DNA of 64,000 bases, taken from the NCBI GenBank assembly GCA_023512835.1, contig CM042086.1, positions 18,793,029-18,857,028 on the forward strand, given 5' to 3'. The position numbers and the translations under genes are program-made. A model generated the notes under the pieces. It was not told the DNA's origin, searched no databases, and worked only from the letters and a program-made list of their open reading frames with translations. Shown one piece after another: positions 50,123 through 60,959 of the stretch (position 1 is the stretch's first letter; every line of letters starts with the position of its first letter). The DNA is from Taxillus chinensis (lineage: Eukaryota > Streptophyta > Magnoliopsida > Santalales > Loranthaceae).

Positions 50123-52153
50123 CTATCGTGTGAGTAGGCGAAGGGTGTCCGTGTTTTTACCTACCAGGGATAGAACCGTGGCAGCAATATGCTTGTCAGT
50201 GAGACCTGCTTCTTCCATCTGATCCCCCTGGGTTCCATGCTCAATGTATTTATCTGGCAGTATCATGGGTCTCCACTGCAATGTCAACGAAAACAAGCCT
50301 GCTTTCATCACAATTGTTCCCGTTCACTCTTTCAAAATAATGGTTCATCATGAGGTTTTGGTTTTACCTTTAGTTTTCCATCAAGCAATCCGTTCAGGCC
50401 CAAGAACTGGGAAACATGTGAGCTGAATCCACCGATTGAACCTTCCTCCGCTGTGATGAGGACTTCATGTTCTTTGGCCAGCTGTCTGATTAAACCAACG
50501 TCGAGTGGCTTGCAAAATCGTGCATCTGCTACTGTTACGGTAATGTCTAGGGCTTGGAGAAGCTGTGCGGCAGCCAGGCAGTTCTGCACAATTGTTCCAT
50601 ACCCCAGAATTGCTACCCTGTTTCCTTCCCTCAGCACCTTCCCTTTACCTACCTGTTTCCCAGGCTTACGTTAAAATCTAGCCAAATCACTGCCTGAGTT
50701 CGCCATTCCATTTTCTTTTGTGACTGAATTGTAAGTTTACCTCTAAAGGGGTTCCTCTGTTTCCTGGTGGTAGAGCAGAACCAATGCCATTTCCTCGGGG
50801 AAACCGGAAGCAGCTGGGCAGGTCATCAATGGCTGCAGCAGTGGCCACCATGTGCATAAGCTCAGCTTCACAGGAAGGAGCCATGACCACCATGTTGGGC
50901 AAACACGCCATGAAGGTTGTGTCAAAAGCTCCACAGTGGGTTGGGCCATCAGCTCCGACTAGCCCTGCTCTGTCAATAGCAAACCTGACTGGAAGCTTTT
51001 GAAGATCCACATCGTGAACTACCTGCAGAACACACTAATTACATTCAAACCCCATTTTTTTATTCGTTGATTAAAAAACTGTTGGATTGGTTTTAGTGTT
51101 GTATTAACTTGATCGTAGCCTCTTTGCAGAAAAGAAGAGTAGATAGCACAATAGGGCTTGAGTCCCTCAGTAGCCAGGCCAGCTGCAAAGGTTACAGCAT
51201 GCTGTTCAGCTATGCCTACGTCGAAACAACGGTTGGGGAAACGTTTTTGAAACAGATTAAGCCCCGTCCCTCCTCCCATGGCAGCATGGATAGCCACGAT
51301 CTTGTCATCTCTCTCAGCTTCAGCAACTAAAGACTCTGCAAAGCATTGCGTGTATGGGCGTGTTTTAGGTTTGGATTTATGCTGTTTGCCAGTTAGGGGG
51401 TCGAATTTGGCGACAGCGTGCATTTTGTCAGGGGCACATTCAGCTGGAGCATATCCCTTTCCTTTCTCGGTGATTATGTGAATGAGAACAGGTCCTGGCG
51501 CTGGCATGGCCTTTACCTGCTTCAGAATGAAAACAAGGTCTACCATGTTGTGCCCATCAATGGGACCAATGTAGTAGAGACCGAGCTCTTCGAAAAAGCA
51601 AGCGCTACATCCACCAGACATTCCTTTCATGCACGTGTCGAGTTTTGCAGCCATCTGGTGAGTTTCCACTCCCATTTGCTTGGTAAAGCTCTGTCAAGGC
51701 ATGGATCAAATTCAAATTGCATGAAAACTAAATGACAAACAATGTTTTACTTAACAATGCCCATACTAACAAGTGTCCAAGATGGGTTTGCAGCCTGCCA
51801 CAAATCTGAAGTTTCTCATGCATATAAGGAAGGAAAGGAAAATTACTTCGGCTGTTTCGCGTAGGTGGCGAAGCTTCCTGCTTGATTGGAGCCTGCTGAG
51901 AGCTTTGCTCAGAGCTCCAACGGGGGCGACAGGGCCATCAAGAGTGGCGGTGGGGAGGGAAACTTGCTCATTGTCATTCAAGATGATGATGAGGTTGGAG
52001 TCAAGATATCCTGCGTTGTTCATTCCCTCGTAGGCCTCCCCTGCTGTTATTGCTCCATCACCTATCACTGAAATTACGTGATTTTTCTTCTTTAACAGGT
52101 CCCTAGCAACAGCCATCCCTGACATGGATCCAATTTCAAATAAGCCCCAAAAG

Positions 52154-52194
<41 letters not shown>

Positions 52195-54051
52195 GGCGGC
52201 TCTTGTATTGCAGTCAAAACGAATAGACAGGAACAGAGAGTCGTAAATATATATTGTACCTAAGCCAGCAGAGATGCTGGTAGAACTATGACCAACTCCA
52301 AAAGCATCATGAGCACTCTCATCCCTCTTGGGGAAGCCAGACAGTCCACAGGTCTGCCTAATCGTGTGCATTCTCGACCTCCTTCCGGTTAAAATCTTAT
52401 GCCCATATGCCTGCAACTTTTAAGTTGTGTCTTAAAAAATGTCGTTTCTTGATGACTTTGATATATACAACTACCATACTTATTTAAATCATATTAAGAT
52501 TTTTTTTTATTAAAAAAGTATATTATTACTGGATGATGAACTAATATTAAGGCAGGTGATCAATCACCTGGTGGCCAACGTCCCAAATGATCTTGTCTTT
52601 GGGTGTAGTGAAGACATGGTGAAGTGCCACCGTGAGTTCCACCACCCCTAGGCTTGAGCTCAGGTGACCCCCGATTTTCGACACCGTCTCAACTATCTCT
52701 TCCCGGAGTTCATCCGCCAACACCTCAAGTTCCTATAATTTATTTTCATATAATTAAAACAACTTTGGTCAGAAGAGTGGAACAAAATATCAGATTTTTT
52801 TCAAGTTCAGGTACAAAAATATGCACCCAAAAGAAAGACCCTGTAAATGTAATTACACTTGCACGCCAGTAACAGATGTTAAATTTGCATGTCGGCAGTT
52901 AATTTAGTAACTGTAATATTGTGGCCCACTCACGCTTTATGTGTCGTGCTTATTCGGCACATGCTCCACGAGTCAATGTTCTAAACGGGTCAACACTCAA
53001 CAGGTTACAAGTGGTTCCCATCATGGGTGTCACGCAATTTGGGCATAATAATATTTTCGGTAAGGTGTATTAACGTAATAACGTGATATCATATCATCGT
53101 GGATTAACACGCATCTCAGTCTCGGGGCTGGATGGTGGTTCCTGGAGTAAATCCAAGATGTTTTTTATTATGTAGAGTAAAACATAAAAATTTTATTTTT
53201 TATAAATAAAATTTGATACAGTAATCCTTTAAAAGCGAGAAATAACTTTTCACTCTATTATAATATTATAATAATTTTTTTCTCTTCTCTCTTATTTATT
53301 GATTGTTTAATTATTTTAATAAAAATTAAAATTAAAATTAAAATAATTATTAGAGTCAAAAGAGTAAAAAAGTAATCTTTCACGTTTAAAAAAAGTTCTA
53401 TATGTAAAAAAAATACATATATTATTATTAGAGCTGCACATGTGCATCAAACTTATATTTTTAAATTCCTTTGTTGTCTATCAAATAAACTCCTACATCT
53501 TGGGTCGATCTATTCATTGCTATGATTACCCGAAAGAAGAAGAGAACGTATAAAAAAAAGGGGAAGAAAAAAAGAAGGGTACCGTGGTGGAGAGGTTCTT
53601 CATATGAATGGGATAGTTTATCGTGTCCAGAATTGTAGTTGAACGCTTCTTCTCTACTGAGAAATTGGGAGCCGTGGATTTTGTTTGTCCAATATTGTTC
53701 TGCTCCTCTGCTGTAGCTAGCGCTGTACTCCTGTGGTTGCCCGCATTACGGTTGTTCCCTGCCTGAGCACTTACGATGAACTTCACACCACCAAAGTGAT
53801 TAATTAGTCATAAAGAAGTGAGTATAGATAGTATCAACCTTCTTCTAACATACTATACGTATATGCTCCCAAAAAGAAAGAAAGAATCAAACAAGAAAAC
53901 AAAAATATATCAGCAAATTAAACTAGTGCATGAGAGAGAGAGAGACCTTTGGATCATTGCAGCGGAGAGATGAATTAGAGCGACCAAGTAGCAGAGAATG
54001 GGGCGCGGGTAGGAAACTAACATTGAGGGAAAGACCGTAATGAGAACCCAT
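50123..54051 (-). CDS. DXS: 1-deoxy-D-xylulose-5-phosphate synthase, plastid
   Basis: Nine minus-strand GT-AG exons: 53947-54051, 53583-53780, 52568-52732, 52260-52410, 51847-52118, 51109-51690, 50741-51022, 50368-50652, 50123-50275, giving 730 aa. DXS joins pyruvate and glyceraldehyde 3-phosphate using thiamine diphosphate, the first and flux-controlling step of the plastid MEP isoprenoid pathway. The Ser-rich N-terminus looks like a chloroplast transit peptide. Conserved features: [15 protein letters not shown], catalytic-type His124 in GGHLSSSLG, the ThDP/Mg motif [18 protein letters not shown] to N254 (residues 226-254), catalytic-type Glu459 in [10 protein letters not shown], and DRAG at 508-511 in the transketolase pyrimidine domain. 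The C-terminal transketolase domain ends [19 protein letters not shown] suggests clade 2 (inducible DXS2), but this is uncertain. The exon 2 acceptor is weak. Confidence 0.95.
52154..52190. repeat. (AAT)n microsatellite in DXS intron 4
   Basis: About 12 ATA/AAT units lie in the intron between the exons encoding ISAGLG and MAVARD, close to the downstream acceptor. On the coding strand this is (ATT)n ending about 35 bp from the acceptor, so it overlaps or neighbours the polypyrimidine/branch region. Confidence 0.9.
52733..53582. other. DXS intron 2 with a possible transposon remnant
   Basis: An 850-bp intron. The part at 52920-53130 is GC-richer, with CGTGCTTATTCGGCACATGC and AACGGGTCAACAC-type blocks that resemble interiors of plant hAT-like repeats. 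No matched termini were found. The remainder is AT-rich. Confidence 0.35.
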
Positions 54052-54216
54052 AATTTCTTTCATTCGATACCTTTAAGTGATATGAATGAGGAGTTTATAT
54101 CATTTTTTCGAGAAAGGATTGAGGTGGAGGTTCGAGTGGAAGAAGGGGACATAAAAAGACAATTAATAGAGGCCGAAATGAAGAGGGATGAAGGACACAG
54201 TATTGAAAATGACTTC
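54052..54216 (-). promoter_or_regulatory. DXS leader and proximal promoter
   Basis: Only 165 bp separate the DXS start codon from the end of a family B MITE. On the minus strand the interval has a CT-rich stretch and a possible TATA motif (ATATAAAC, about 54093-54100). The core promoter must lie here or in the MITE. Confidence 0.35.
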
Positions 54217-54640
54217 ATATACTAATAGTCTGTTATATTCTCTATAAAAGTTTGTTTATCGTTAGATAGAATAAAAAAATAAAAAATTAACAAATTATTC
54301 CTCCAGTAAAAGTCCTATATCTAACTTTCTCTATATGATTTGTACAGTATTTTCTAATGTATTAAAAAACATGATTTAATCCATATAATTATTAAATTAT
54401 ATATAAAAAATTTTTCCCACCTTTCTCTTTTACGTTTTTTCATAACTTTTACTTTTATTTGATACTAAATTATAAAAAATATTATTAAATAAAAAATAGT
54501 ATAAAATATTATTTTAATTATATAAAGAGTGATTAAGGAAATTTAATGTGGTGTATGTTTTATATAGGGAAGCAAAAAAATAGTTTAAAAATGTAAAAGT
54601 AAGAAAAATGAATAGATGTCTGTTATGACTGCCGTAAGGC
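54217..54640 (+). mobile_element. MITE, family B, copy 3, in the DXS promoter region
   Basis: An AT-rich insert of about 420 bp, homologous to the elements at 15613-16022 and 21658-22077. It shares ATTATTAAATTATATAT, TTACTTTTATTTGATACTAA and AATAGATGTCTGTTATGACT blocks. The ends (ACTAATAGTCTGTTA and CTGTTATGACTGCC) are partly complementary. It is non-coding and lies immediately upstream of DXS. Confidence 0.6.
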
Positions 54641-54752
54641 ACTAGTATATGATGACCAATTTTTGAATGATTGAAATAATGAAATTTGTTTTTAGAGTCG
54701 ACTTTGTTTTTGTTTTTATTTGTTTTTTTTTTTTTTGCATAACAGGAATAAG

Positions 54753-54895
54753 TAGGAGTGTTAAACGGATGGGGTGGACTGGATCGGGACTAGCCCGCCT
54801 GGGCCCGAGCCTAAATGGGCCCATCGGATTTAAGCCCACTTTTAAATGAGCTAAAAATCTCTGGCTTGGCCCAGCTTGCGGGCTGGATCCTTATT
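54753..54895. mobile_element. truncated hAT-like end
   Basis: TAGGAGTGTTAAACGG followed by GGCCCGAGCC and GGGCCCATCGG-type blocks resembles the left end of the hAT-like elements at 22330 and 41355. No matching right end or 8-bp duplication was found, so this is probably a one-ended remnant. Confidence 0.4.
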
Positions 54896-55032
54896 ATTAT
54901 TATTTTATATATTAATTATGCATATATATTTGGGATTAGCTAACAGTGAGATTAGCTACCCTGAGAATGAATTAGGTATTTTTATTCCTTTATTTGGTTA
55001 TATCATGAAATTAAATTGAATTTTTTTCGTCA

Positions 55033-55311
55033 ATGGGGACCTCAAATAACGCGATAAGTCCCAGATCAAGATCGGATGTCAACAACATCGACAAGAAGGA
55101 GGCGACAAGAAGGCTGATGGTGGCATTGGTAATGGAGATCATGGGGAAGGACAAGTGGTATTTGATAAAGTTCCTCCTAAACAAGGGGTATGAGGTGCAT
55201 GATCTAATTCGACGATCCTTTAGCTTCAACTCCTAGCAAATCAACCACATCTACACTGCCGACGTAGTCACCATAGGGGCCTTTTGCCTCCTTGAGGTCG
55301 TCCGGTCATAG
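55033..55311 (+). pseudogene. GDP-D-mannose 4,6-dehydratase (MUR1/GMD-type) fragment
   Basis: The frame from 55033 reads a Ser/Asn-rich N-terminus, then [37 protein letters not shown], a TAG stop, and in the same frame QINHIYTADVVTIGAFCLLE to VVRS and a second stop. This matches the N-terminal part of plant GMD, the first enzyme of GDP-fucose synthesis. The nucleotide-binding GxxGxxG motif (ITGITGQDG in the family) is destroyed, there is an internal nonsense codon, and the segment between NHIY and YTADVV (well over 50 residues) is deleted in frame. It is a non-functional 5' fragment. Related plant genes are often intronless, so retroposition cannot be judged. Confidence 0.75.
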
Positions 55312-56918
55312 TGGTAGTGTGCGGTTGGAGGTGACGAGTGGTGATGCTATGCAAGGTAATGGAGACTGCACAGAGGAAGAAGTGGAGCATAAGAGAGAGC
55401 ACGTGATGAAAAGAGTTGCACATAATGCCAACGGGATTTGCTAAGTCACTTTTTTATGGCTTAGCTAATGCCATTTCTATAGAATTAGTAATCCCATGGA
55501 AATAACTAGAAATATCATTTTACCAAACAATATGTTAGTTAATGTTGGTGTTAACTAATTCAATCCCACAGTCTAATATGCAAACCAAACGAGGCCTAAA
55601 TGTATTAAATATGGTTATCATATATTATGAGTCCAATTAAAGTGAATTGTAATTATTTTCAACAATTTAGACTAAAATGTGTCAAATTAAAGTTCGAAGG
55701 CTTATGTGTAGAGGTCAATTTATAATTCTTATTTACTGATGGGTCAAATTAAAAATAAAGATAAATCAATTAAGATTAATTTATATTAGCAGTCAGGTCT
55801 CCAAGCCGTACATATCATAGATAATTGTGTATTCCATCATCGGAACATGAAAGAGGCTCTACTTGCTAGAGACAAAATAAATATTGGTTTGAAAGATCTA
55901 CCACAGGTCAGATCATCAGATTAATATTGCAAAATTAAATACATTTTTGTTTGTTTGTTTCTCGATGATTATAATACAACGATATGAGAAGATGAAAATT
56001 TTCCAACAATTGGTATCAAAGTCTCTTCATATTGAATCATTGGGATTCCTTTTGAAATTTTGTTAATATCGGATGATCCAATTTTGCTATCATTGTTTTG
56101 ATTTCGCAACCATTCTTCTAGTTCTTTTCTCTCTATCTTTTATGCAATAAAAAGAATTATTTTAATTTTCTTTATTTAATAAATTGTGCTTGTTATTTTC
56201 TTTAAGCTTTATTTTAAATTCTAAAAAGTGTAGAATTCTATGTTACTGTTTATAATCTTTATAATAAATTTAAAATGCCTCACAATTTTGAACCTTTTAA
56301 AAATGTATACCTTTAAGTGTTTAGTGCTTTAAAGTTGTAATTGTTACATGTTAGGTTACCATTTACCAGTTTAATAAATAAAATAAGCAACTAACTAGGA
56401 CTGTTGTTAATGTTAGGAAATAAAACATGTTCTATTTTTAATCAAATTAAAAATGAAATTTGACCAAATAAAAAACTAGAAAAATAAAAAGGTGTTAGCC
56501 TTTTAAATTGGGTATAAGTGATTGAGGGGTCAAACAATTAATGTTTGTATTATAATTAATTGGACCAAAATCACCTGTGCTAGGTGTTTGTTTTCAAAAT
56601 ACTTTCTAAAATATCCAAAATATTTTATTTTGTTTTTAAAAATCTTATATTCATCACAAAAAGTCCAATGGTTACGAGGACTTTGCCTAAGTAGACTGTG
56701 ATAACTAATTCCCTGATATTTCTTGGAAAGCTCTCCTATTATTATTTGGGAAGGTAGGTGACCATTTTCCCCAACATTTATGAGGGCATTGTCTTAGGAT
56801 ATTAGAATGACCCATTCCCAGGTCTTACCCAAAAGCTCTTAGGAAATTCTATCTAAGGAGACTGAAACTTAATAAACCATTTTTCTCCATCCTTCCTAGG
56901 AAATTCTCTAGTCGGACT
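55312..56918. other. intergenic DNA, no gene seen
   Basis: AT-rich DNA. Near 55440-55580 there are blocks (TTAGCTAATGCC, GTTAACTAATTCAATCCC) partly complementary to DNA at 54930-54960 (GGGATTAGCTAACAG). These could be decayed inverted ends of an element carrying the GMD fragment. Confidence 0.4.
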
Positions 56919-57552
56919 TGTCACGCCCCCAAATCCCAGAAGGACCGGAACTAAGAGTGTGACTTCCCCATGCCCTCACCCGAAGGGTCAAGGGGTTGGT
57001 GACTAGCACCGATATGGACTACACATCGGGTGATGTCCGAGATAAACCTGTACATTCATACATCAGGGGTATTCCTGTACATTCTCACATGCTATGAAGT
57101 TAAGGAAAATAATTTATTAATAACAGAGTCATGCTATAATTCCAATACAACTTCCACGAACCCTCGTCCGGATATTCAAATAATAAAACAATTATGTTAT
57201 ACCAAATCCATAAACCAAGTTATACAAAATGTGAAATGAATAGCAATAAACTTCGGACCAGCCTCTAGCGAATGGGTCGATACCTGAAACATGTCAACAA
57301 AGTAGGGGTGAACACAAGTGCCCAGTAGGTGATCTCCATCTCCTCACCATCCTATAACATGAAATCCTAAATTTACATGATGGGTGTATGCTTGTGCCAG
57401 TGTAGTGTTCTATTCTATCACAATAAGCTCACATTCAATCACAGATATAACATCACACTCATTACATTTCATCCATCAAAGGTTTGCACCGGCAATCCAA
57501 CCATTCACAGGATCCCCGCTACCAACTCCAAGAATCCCAATCACTACCAGAT

Positions 57553-57667
57553 AGCCATATGTGGGACCTGTGGTGTCCCTAATGACAACTAGCCACATAT
57601 GGGACCTCAGTTAACCAGCCACATAGGGGACCTGCGGCCTCTTGCCAGCCCTATGTGGGACCTGCGG
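57553..57667. repeat. four interspersed 21-bp repeats inside the solo LTR
   Basis: AGCCATATGTGGGACCTG-like units begin at 57553, 57591, 57617 and 57647, spaced 38, 26 and 30 bp. The consensus is AGCCAYATRKGGGACCTG. Sub-repeats of this type are frequent in the U3 regions of plant LTRs, where they can act as enhancers; here they would lie downstream of the putative leader on the minus strand. Confidence 0.75.
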
Positions 57668-58539
57668 TTAACCCAACCAACTCCACCACCAATTCCACAT
57701 ATAATTAATAAATAGAATATTCCAACAGACAAAATTCAATACAACAGCCTTACAAAATATTTAATTCATCAATCCGGCACTAACCACAAATAATATATAT
57801 AGATATACATACATATATAAATATTCATCAAACATCCAACACCTTAAATATCAATTAAGTAATATTAAGCTACGTACAAGTAACATTTAAATGCCAAATT
57901 TCTAACATTGAACTACAAATAATATTTTTAGTGTCAGACTATAAATATCAAGTCACAAACAATGTTTCTAATATCAAACTATTAATGTCAAGCCTCCAAC
58001 AATATTTTAGATGATAAATTAATAATATCAAGCTTCAAGTAATACTTCATATTATTAAACTATAATATCAAACCCAAACACTATTTTCATTATTAAACTA
58101 ACAATATCATAATTCTTGTTTGACCTTGCTATTGGAATGATATAAATGAATATGTTATTTTTACTACTAAATCAAATTAAATTAAATTTATCTATATATC
58201 TTGATAATTATCAAAACACACATATATAATACCATACACGACTTCATAATAATGCACGGATTTAATGCATGAATTTATTACCCACATATACTAACTATTG
58301 ACACGCACGACTTAATTTCCATAATCAATTAAGCCCCACTTTTTTAAAAAAATCTGACACTAAAACAAGGATGCCCCTTTTCTTTCACTGCCACGAAACC
58401 ACACATGTAAAGATGCCATCCTTTTTTTATTAAGAAAAAAAATTAAATTAAATAAAACAAAACCCTTGTGCTGCATTGGATCGAACGGATTGTGGAGGCA
58501 GGAATGTATAGGTTGCCGCCCCCCGTAATGGAGACGCTA

Positions 58540-58610
58540 ACCAGGCTGTCATTCGACAGCCTGGTGTGTTGCTGCTGCCGCGCGGAAGAAACCAGGCTAA
58601 CTGGCCTGGT
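58540..58610. repeat. paired perfect hairpins inside the solo LTR
   Basis: ACCAGGCTGTC (58540-58550) pairs perfectly with GACAGCCTGGT (58555-58565) across a 4-base loop. At 58591-58610 ACCAGGC pairs with GCCTGGT. The two hairpins share the ACCAGGC/GCCTGGT stem, which suggests duplication of one stem-loop. This GC-rich structure stands out in AT-rich DNA. Confidence 0.8.
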
Positions 58611-58785
58611 ACGGGTAGAAATTTATAATAACTAATTAGAATATGAAAAAGGGATAACAGGTGCAGTAGCTCGTCTAAGGATTCGGAACCGGTCGAATCA
58701 CGCCACACTGCAACAATCACCCAGCCGTATGTATATACACGTAAATGAATATATTTATATAAATGCATACATATCTAAACGTTTA

Positions 58786-58794
<9 letters not shown>

Positions 58795-58837
<43 letters not shown>
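58795..58837. repeat. (TA)n microsatellite
   Basis: About 20 TA units preceded by a short GT run (GTGTGTG). The Tyr-Ile frame across it is an artefact. Confidence 0.9.
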
Positions 58838-58838
<1 letters not shown>

Positions 58839-59287
58839 TAACAGTTTGTGTTCGTGCAATAAAATAATGAGTAATCAAGAATCACCTACCTCTTGCCTTC
58901 CGAAGGGATTAAACTCGCAGGAACGGTCTAGAATCGGCGAAGAACGATGAAGAACACGAAGAACACTAAGAACTCTCCTCCGACGGCTAGGGTTTCTCAA
59001 AACAAAGTTATAATAAATAATAAAACCCCAAAACCCTATTTTTAATTAAAATTCGTCCTATTCCTTTATAATTTCCAAAAAGCCCTTCAAAATTCAAATT
59101 TTCACTTATTAACTCTTAATTTAACTCCCAAAATTTATTAAATAACCCCTGGAGGCTTCTGGACCCCAAATTAGGCCCAAATATTATCAAAACGATCGTA
59201 TTAATGACCATATTCTCAAAATAACTTTCTTAACATCAAATATAGATTATAAGTTATGCTAACACATATACGAATCCTTACAGGACT

Positions 59288-60490
59288 CTATATTTTATTT
59301 GTTCTAAGAATAAAATCCAAGCCTTAGAGAACCAAATAAAAACATCTCATTTCTAAAATATATACCAATTTCGGACGCCATATGGGTTTTAACCCTTCCT
59401 CATGTGTAATTGTACTCTTGAACTTAGCTATGGTAATTATAGGCCAATCTTCATGGTACCTTTGGTAGCTAGTTATCATAATGATACACTCTCTTTAATC
59501 AATTTAAAGTCCAGTGGTGAACTCAAATAAAAACAAGTGATGACACTAGTTATTAATTTATTTTTTATTTTTATTTTAAGTATTTAATATTATATAATTT
59601 TAACTCAAAGTGAATCCTAGTACATCTCAATTGATATTGCTAGTTTGATTTTGCTTCCTGGCATTGATGAGGGTTAGGTGTGTCCATACAAATGTGATAA
59701 AATGATCTTTTTATTTAGGTCCACCCTTTTTATGAAATGATTTCTTTCTACTTCGTGATTCATCAAGTAAGCTTTCTAATGTCACCTTATAATGGTGATG
59801 CTAAGTTCTGCAAGTGTGGTTGATCATGAAGTGATCATACAAATTGAGATTTATAATCTCATATAAGGAATTACCTAACCTTTGTAATTAATTAATAATA
59901 TCTTGTCATCACCCCACCTATTATTAATTGGTTTTAAGATAAAAGTCCCTAGACTTTAAAGACACATGTGTGTTCCATATCACCCAATGTTATCTATATA
60001 TTTGACTTAATAATAATTCACAAGAAGTGTGTTGATATTTATAATATCACATATTAATTAATAAGATCTAGCGGCTACCTCACTTATCACTAATTAGTTT
60101 GGAGTCTCGAACTCCAAATTGAATTCAAGTATAGTTAAAATGTTCATATTTACAGTCATATTACTATCTATATATTTTAATCTTCAAACAATGACTATCT
60201 CAAAAGATTACTTAAAACATGAGTCTTTACAATTGTTGATTATATTTCACAAAGATAGTGTATGATCACTGTAATATACGATCATTGGTTGTACACATGG
60301 CTGTACTCAATATTGTTGACATATCTCATGTGACATTGTAATGGAATCATATCATAAAGAAAAGAAATTAAGTGATAACAATATATATTTATCCTTACAA
60401 TTTTGGGTCTTTATGGTTAAGAGTTGCAACAAATCAATTCTTAAAATTTTATTATGCAGATCAACTCATAAGCCATTATTATACAACTTT
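59288..60490. other. AT-rich intergenic DNA with diverged internal repeats
   Basis: No gene seen. Blocks near 59815-59960 and 60025-60125 share TTTATAATMTCAYATA, ATTAATTAATAA and CACTAATTAG-like pieces and look like old tandem copies, possibly from an LTR. TAACACCCCCCAAGTCCGG at about 60491-60509 resembles a decayed LTR end similar to that at 56919. Confidence 0.4.
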
Positions 60491-60509
60491 ATAACACCCC
60501 CCAAGTCCG

Positions 60510-60830
60510 GAATTGGGAATTCAACATTGTTATGCTCCTTTGGTGTATTTAGCATTGTACTCCTGTGGTTGCCTGCATTATGATTGTTCCCTTAGAGTTG
60601 GGTTGAATCTATGAGTATAGGTAAATTATGGGTTAAAAAATAGTGGCCCTAAAAAAACTGGGATGACCAAGCTTACCAAAATTATACAAAATTCAAAAGA
60701 AATTTATTCTAAATCCAAAACAAAATTCAAACTTACCTTTCAAGTAGCAGAGTGGTAGAAAGCACATTCACTTTAACCCTTTCCCTCACAACTCACGATT
60801 CATGGCCTTACTCAGCTGCTCTCTCATAGT
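60510..60830 (-). pseudogene. DXS 5'-end fragment (exon 2 and possibly exon 1)
   Basis: On the minus strand, 60513-60590 reads [12 protein letters not shown], then MLNTPKEHNNV. The functional DXS exon 2 reads [12 protein letters not shown], then [11 protein letters not shown]. Nucleotide identity to 53693-53763 is roughly 84% by eye, and a gap of about 20 bp lies further downstream. On the exon 1 side, CTCTGCTACTTG at 60738-60750 (minus) matches exon 1 of DXS and is followed by AAAG and a GTAAGT donor. The remaining exons are missing: the DNA to the left is unrelated and includes the solo LTR. This is a truncated duplicate about 6.5 kb upstream of the intact gene, on the same strand. Confidence 0.7.
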
Positions 60831-60959
60831 CTAACAGACCATGATGATGATGGTGGCTACATCTTCTAGTTTTTTTCTCTTGGTATCTGCTGATAGTGTT
60901 GGTCTTCCAGTGCTTTGTACCTCCATTCAAACTCCTAATTGGTAAGTTATTTAGATTTT

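Larger units (their letters stand above)
56919..59282 (-). mobile_element. solo LTR, 2364 bp, with 5-bp TSD
   Basis: The insert runs from TGTCACGCCCCC at 56919 to TTACA at 59282 and is flanked on both sides by GGACT (56914-56918 and 59283-59287), a perfect 5-bp target-site duplication. TG..CA ends, this size and the lack of internal genes identify a solo LTR left by recombination between two LTRs. Read on the minus strand it ends GGGGGCGTGACA, an ending common in plant gypsy-type LTRs, and has a TATA-like stretch near 59010 followed by an AAACCCTAGCCG leader. I therefore favour the minus orientation. It contains four 21-bp repeats, two hairpins and a (TA)n run. Confidence 0.85.

Noticed and set aside
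50037..51735. Plus-strand frames across the DXS gene
   Set aside because: They are antisense shadows. The minus strand gives a complete DXS with correct splice sites.
60841..60945. Plus-strand short frame MMMMVATSSSFFLLV.. followed by a GTAAGT-like donor, resembling a first exon with a transit peptide
   Set aside because: No downstream exon with recognisable protein was found in the remaining 3 kb, and the frame ends after about 34 codons. It overlaps no known family.
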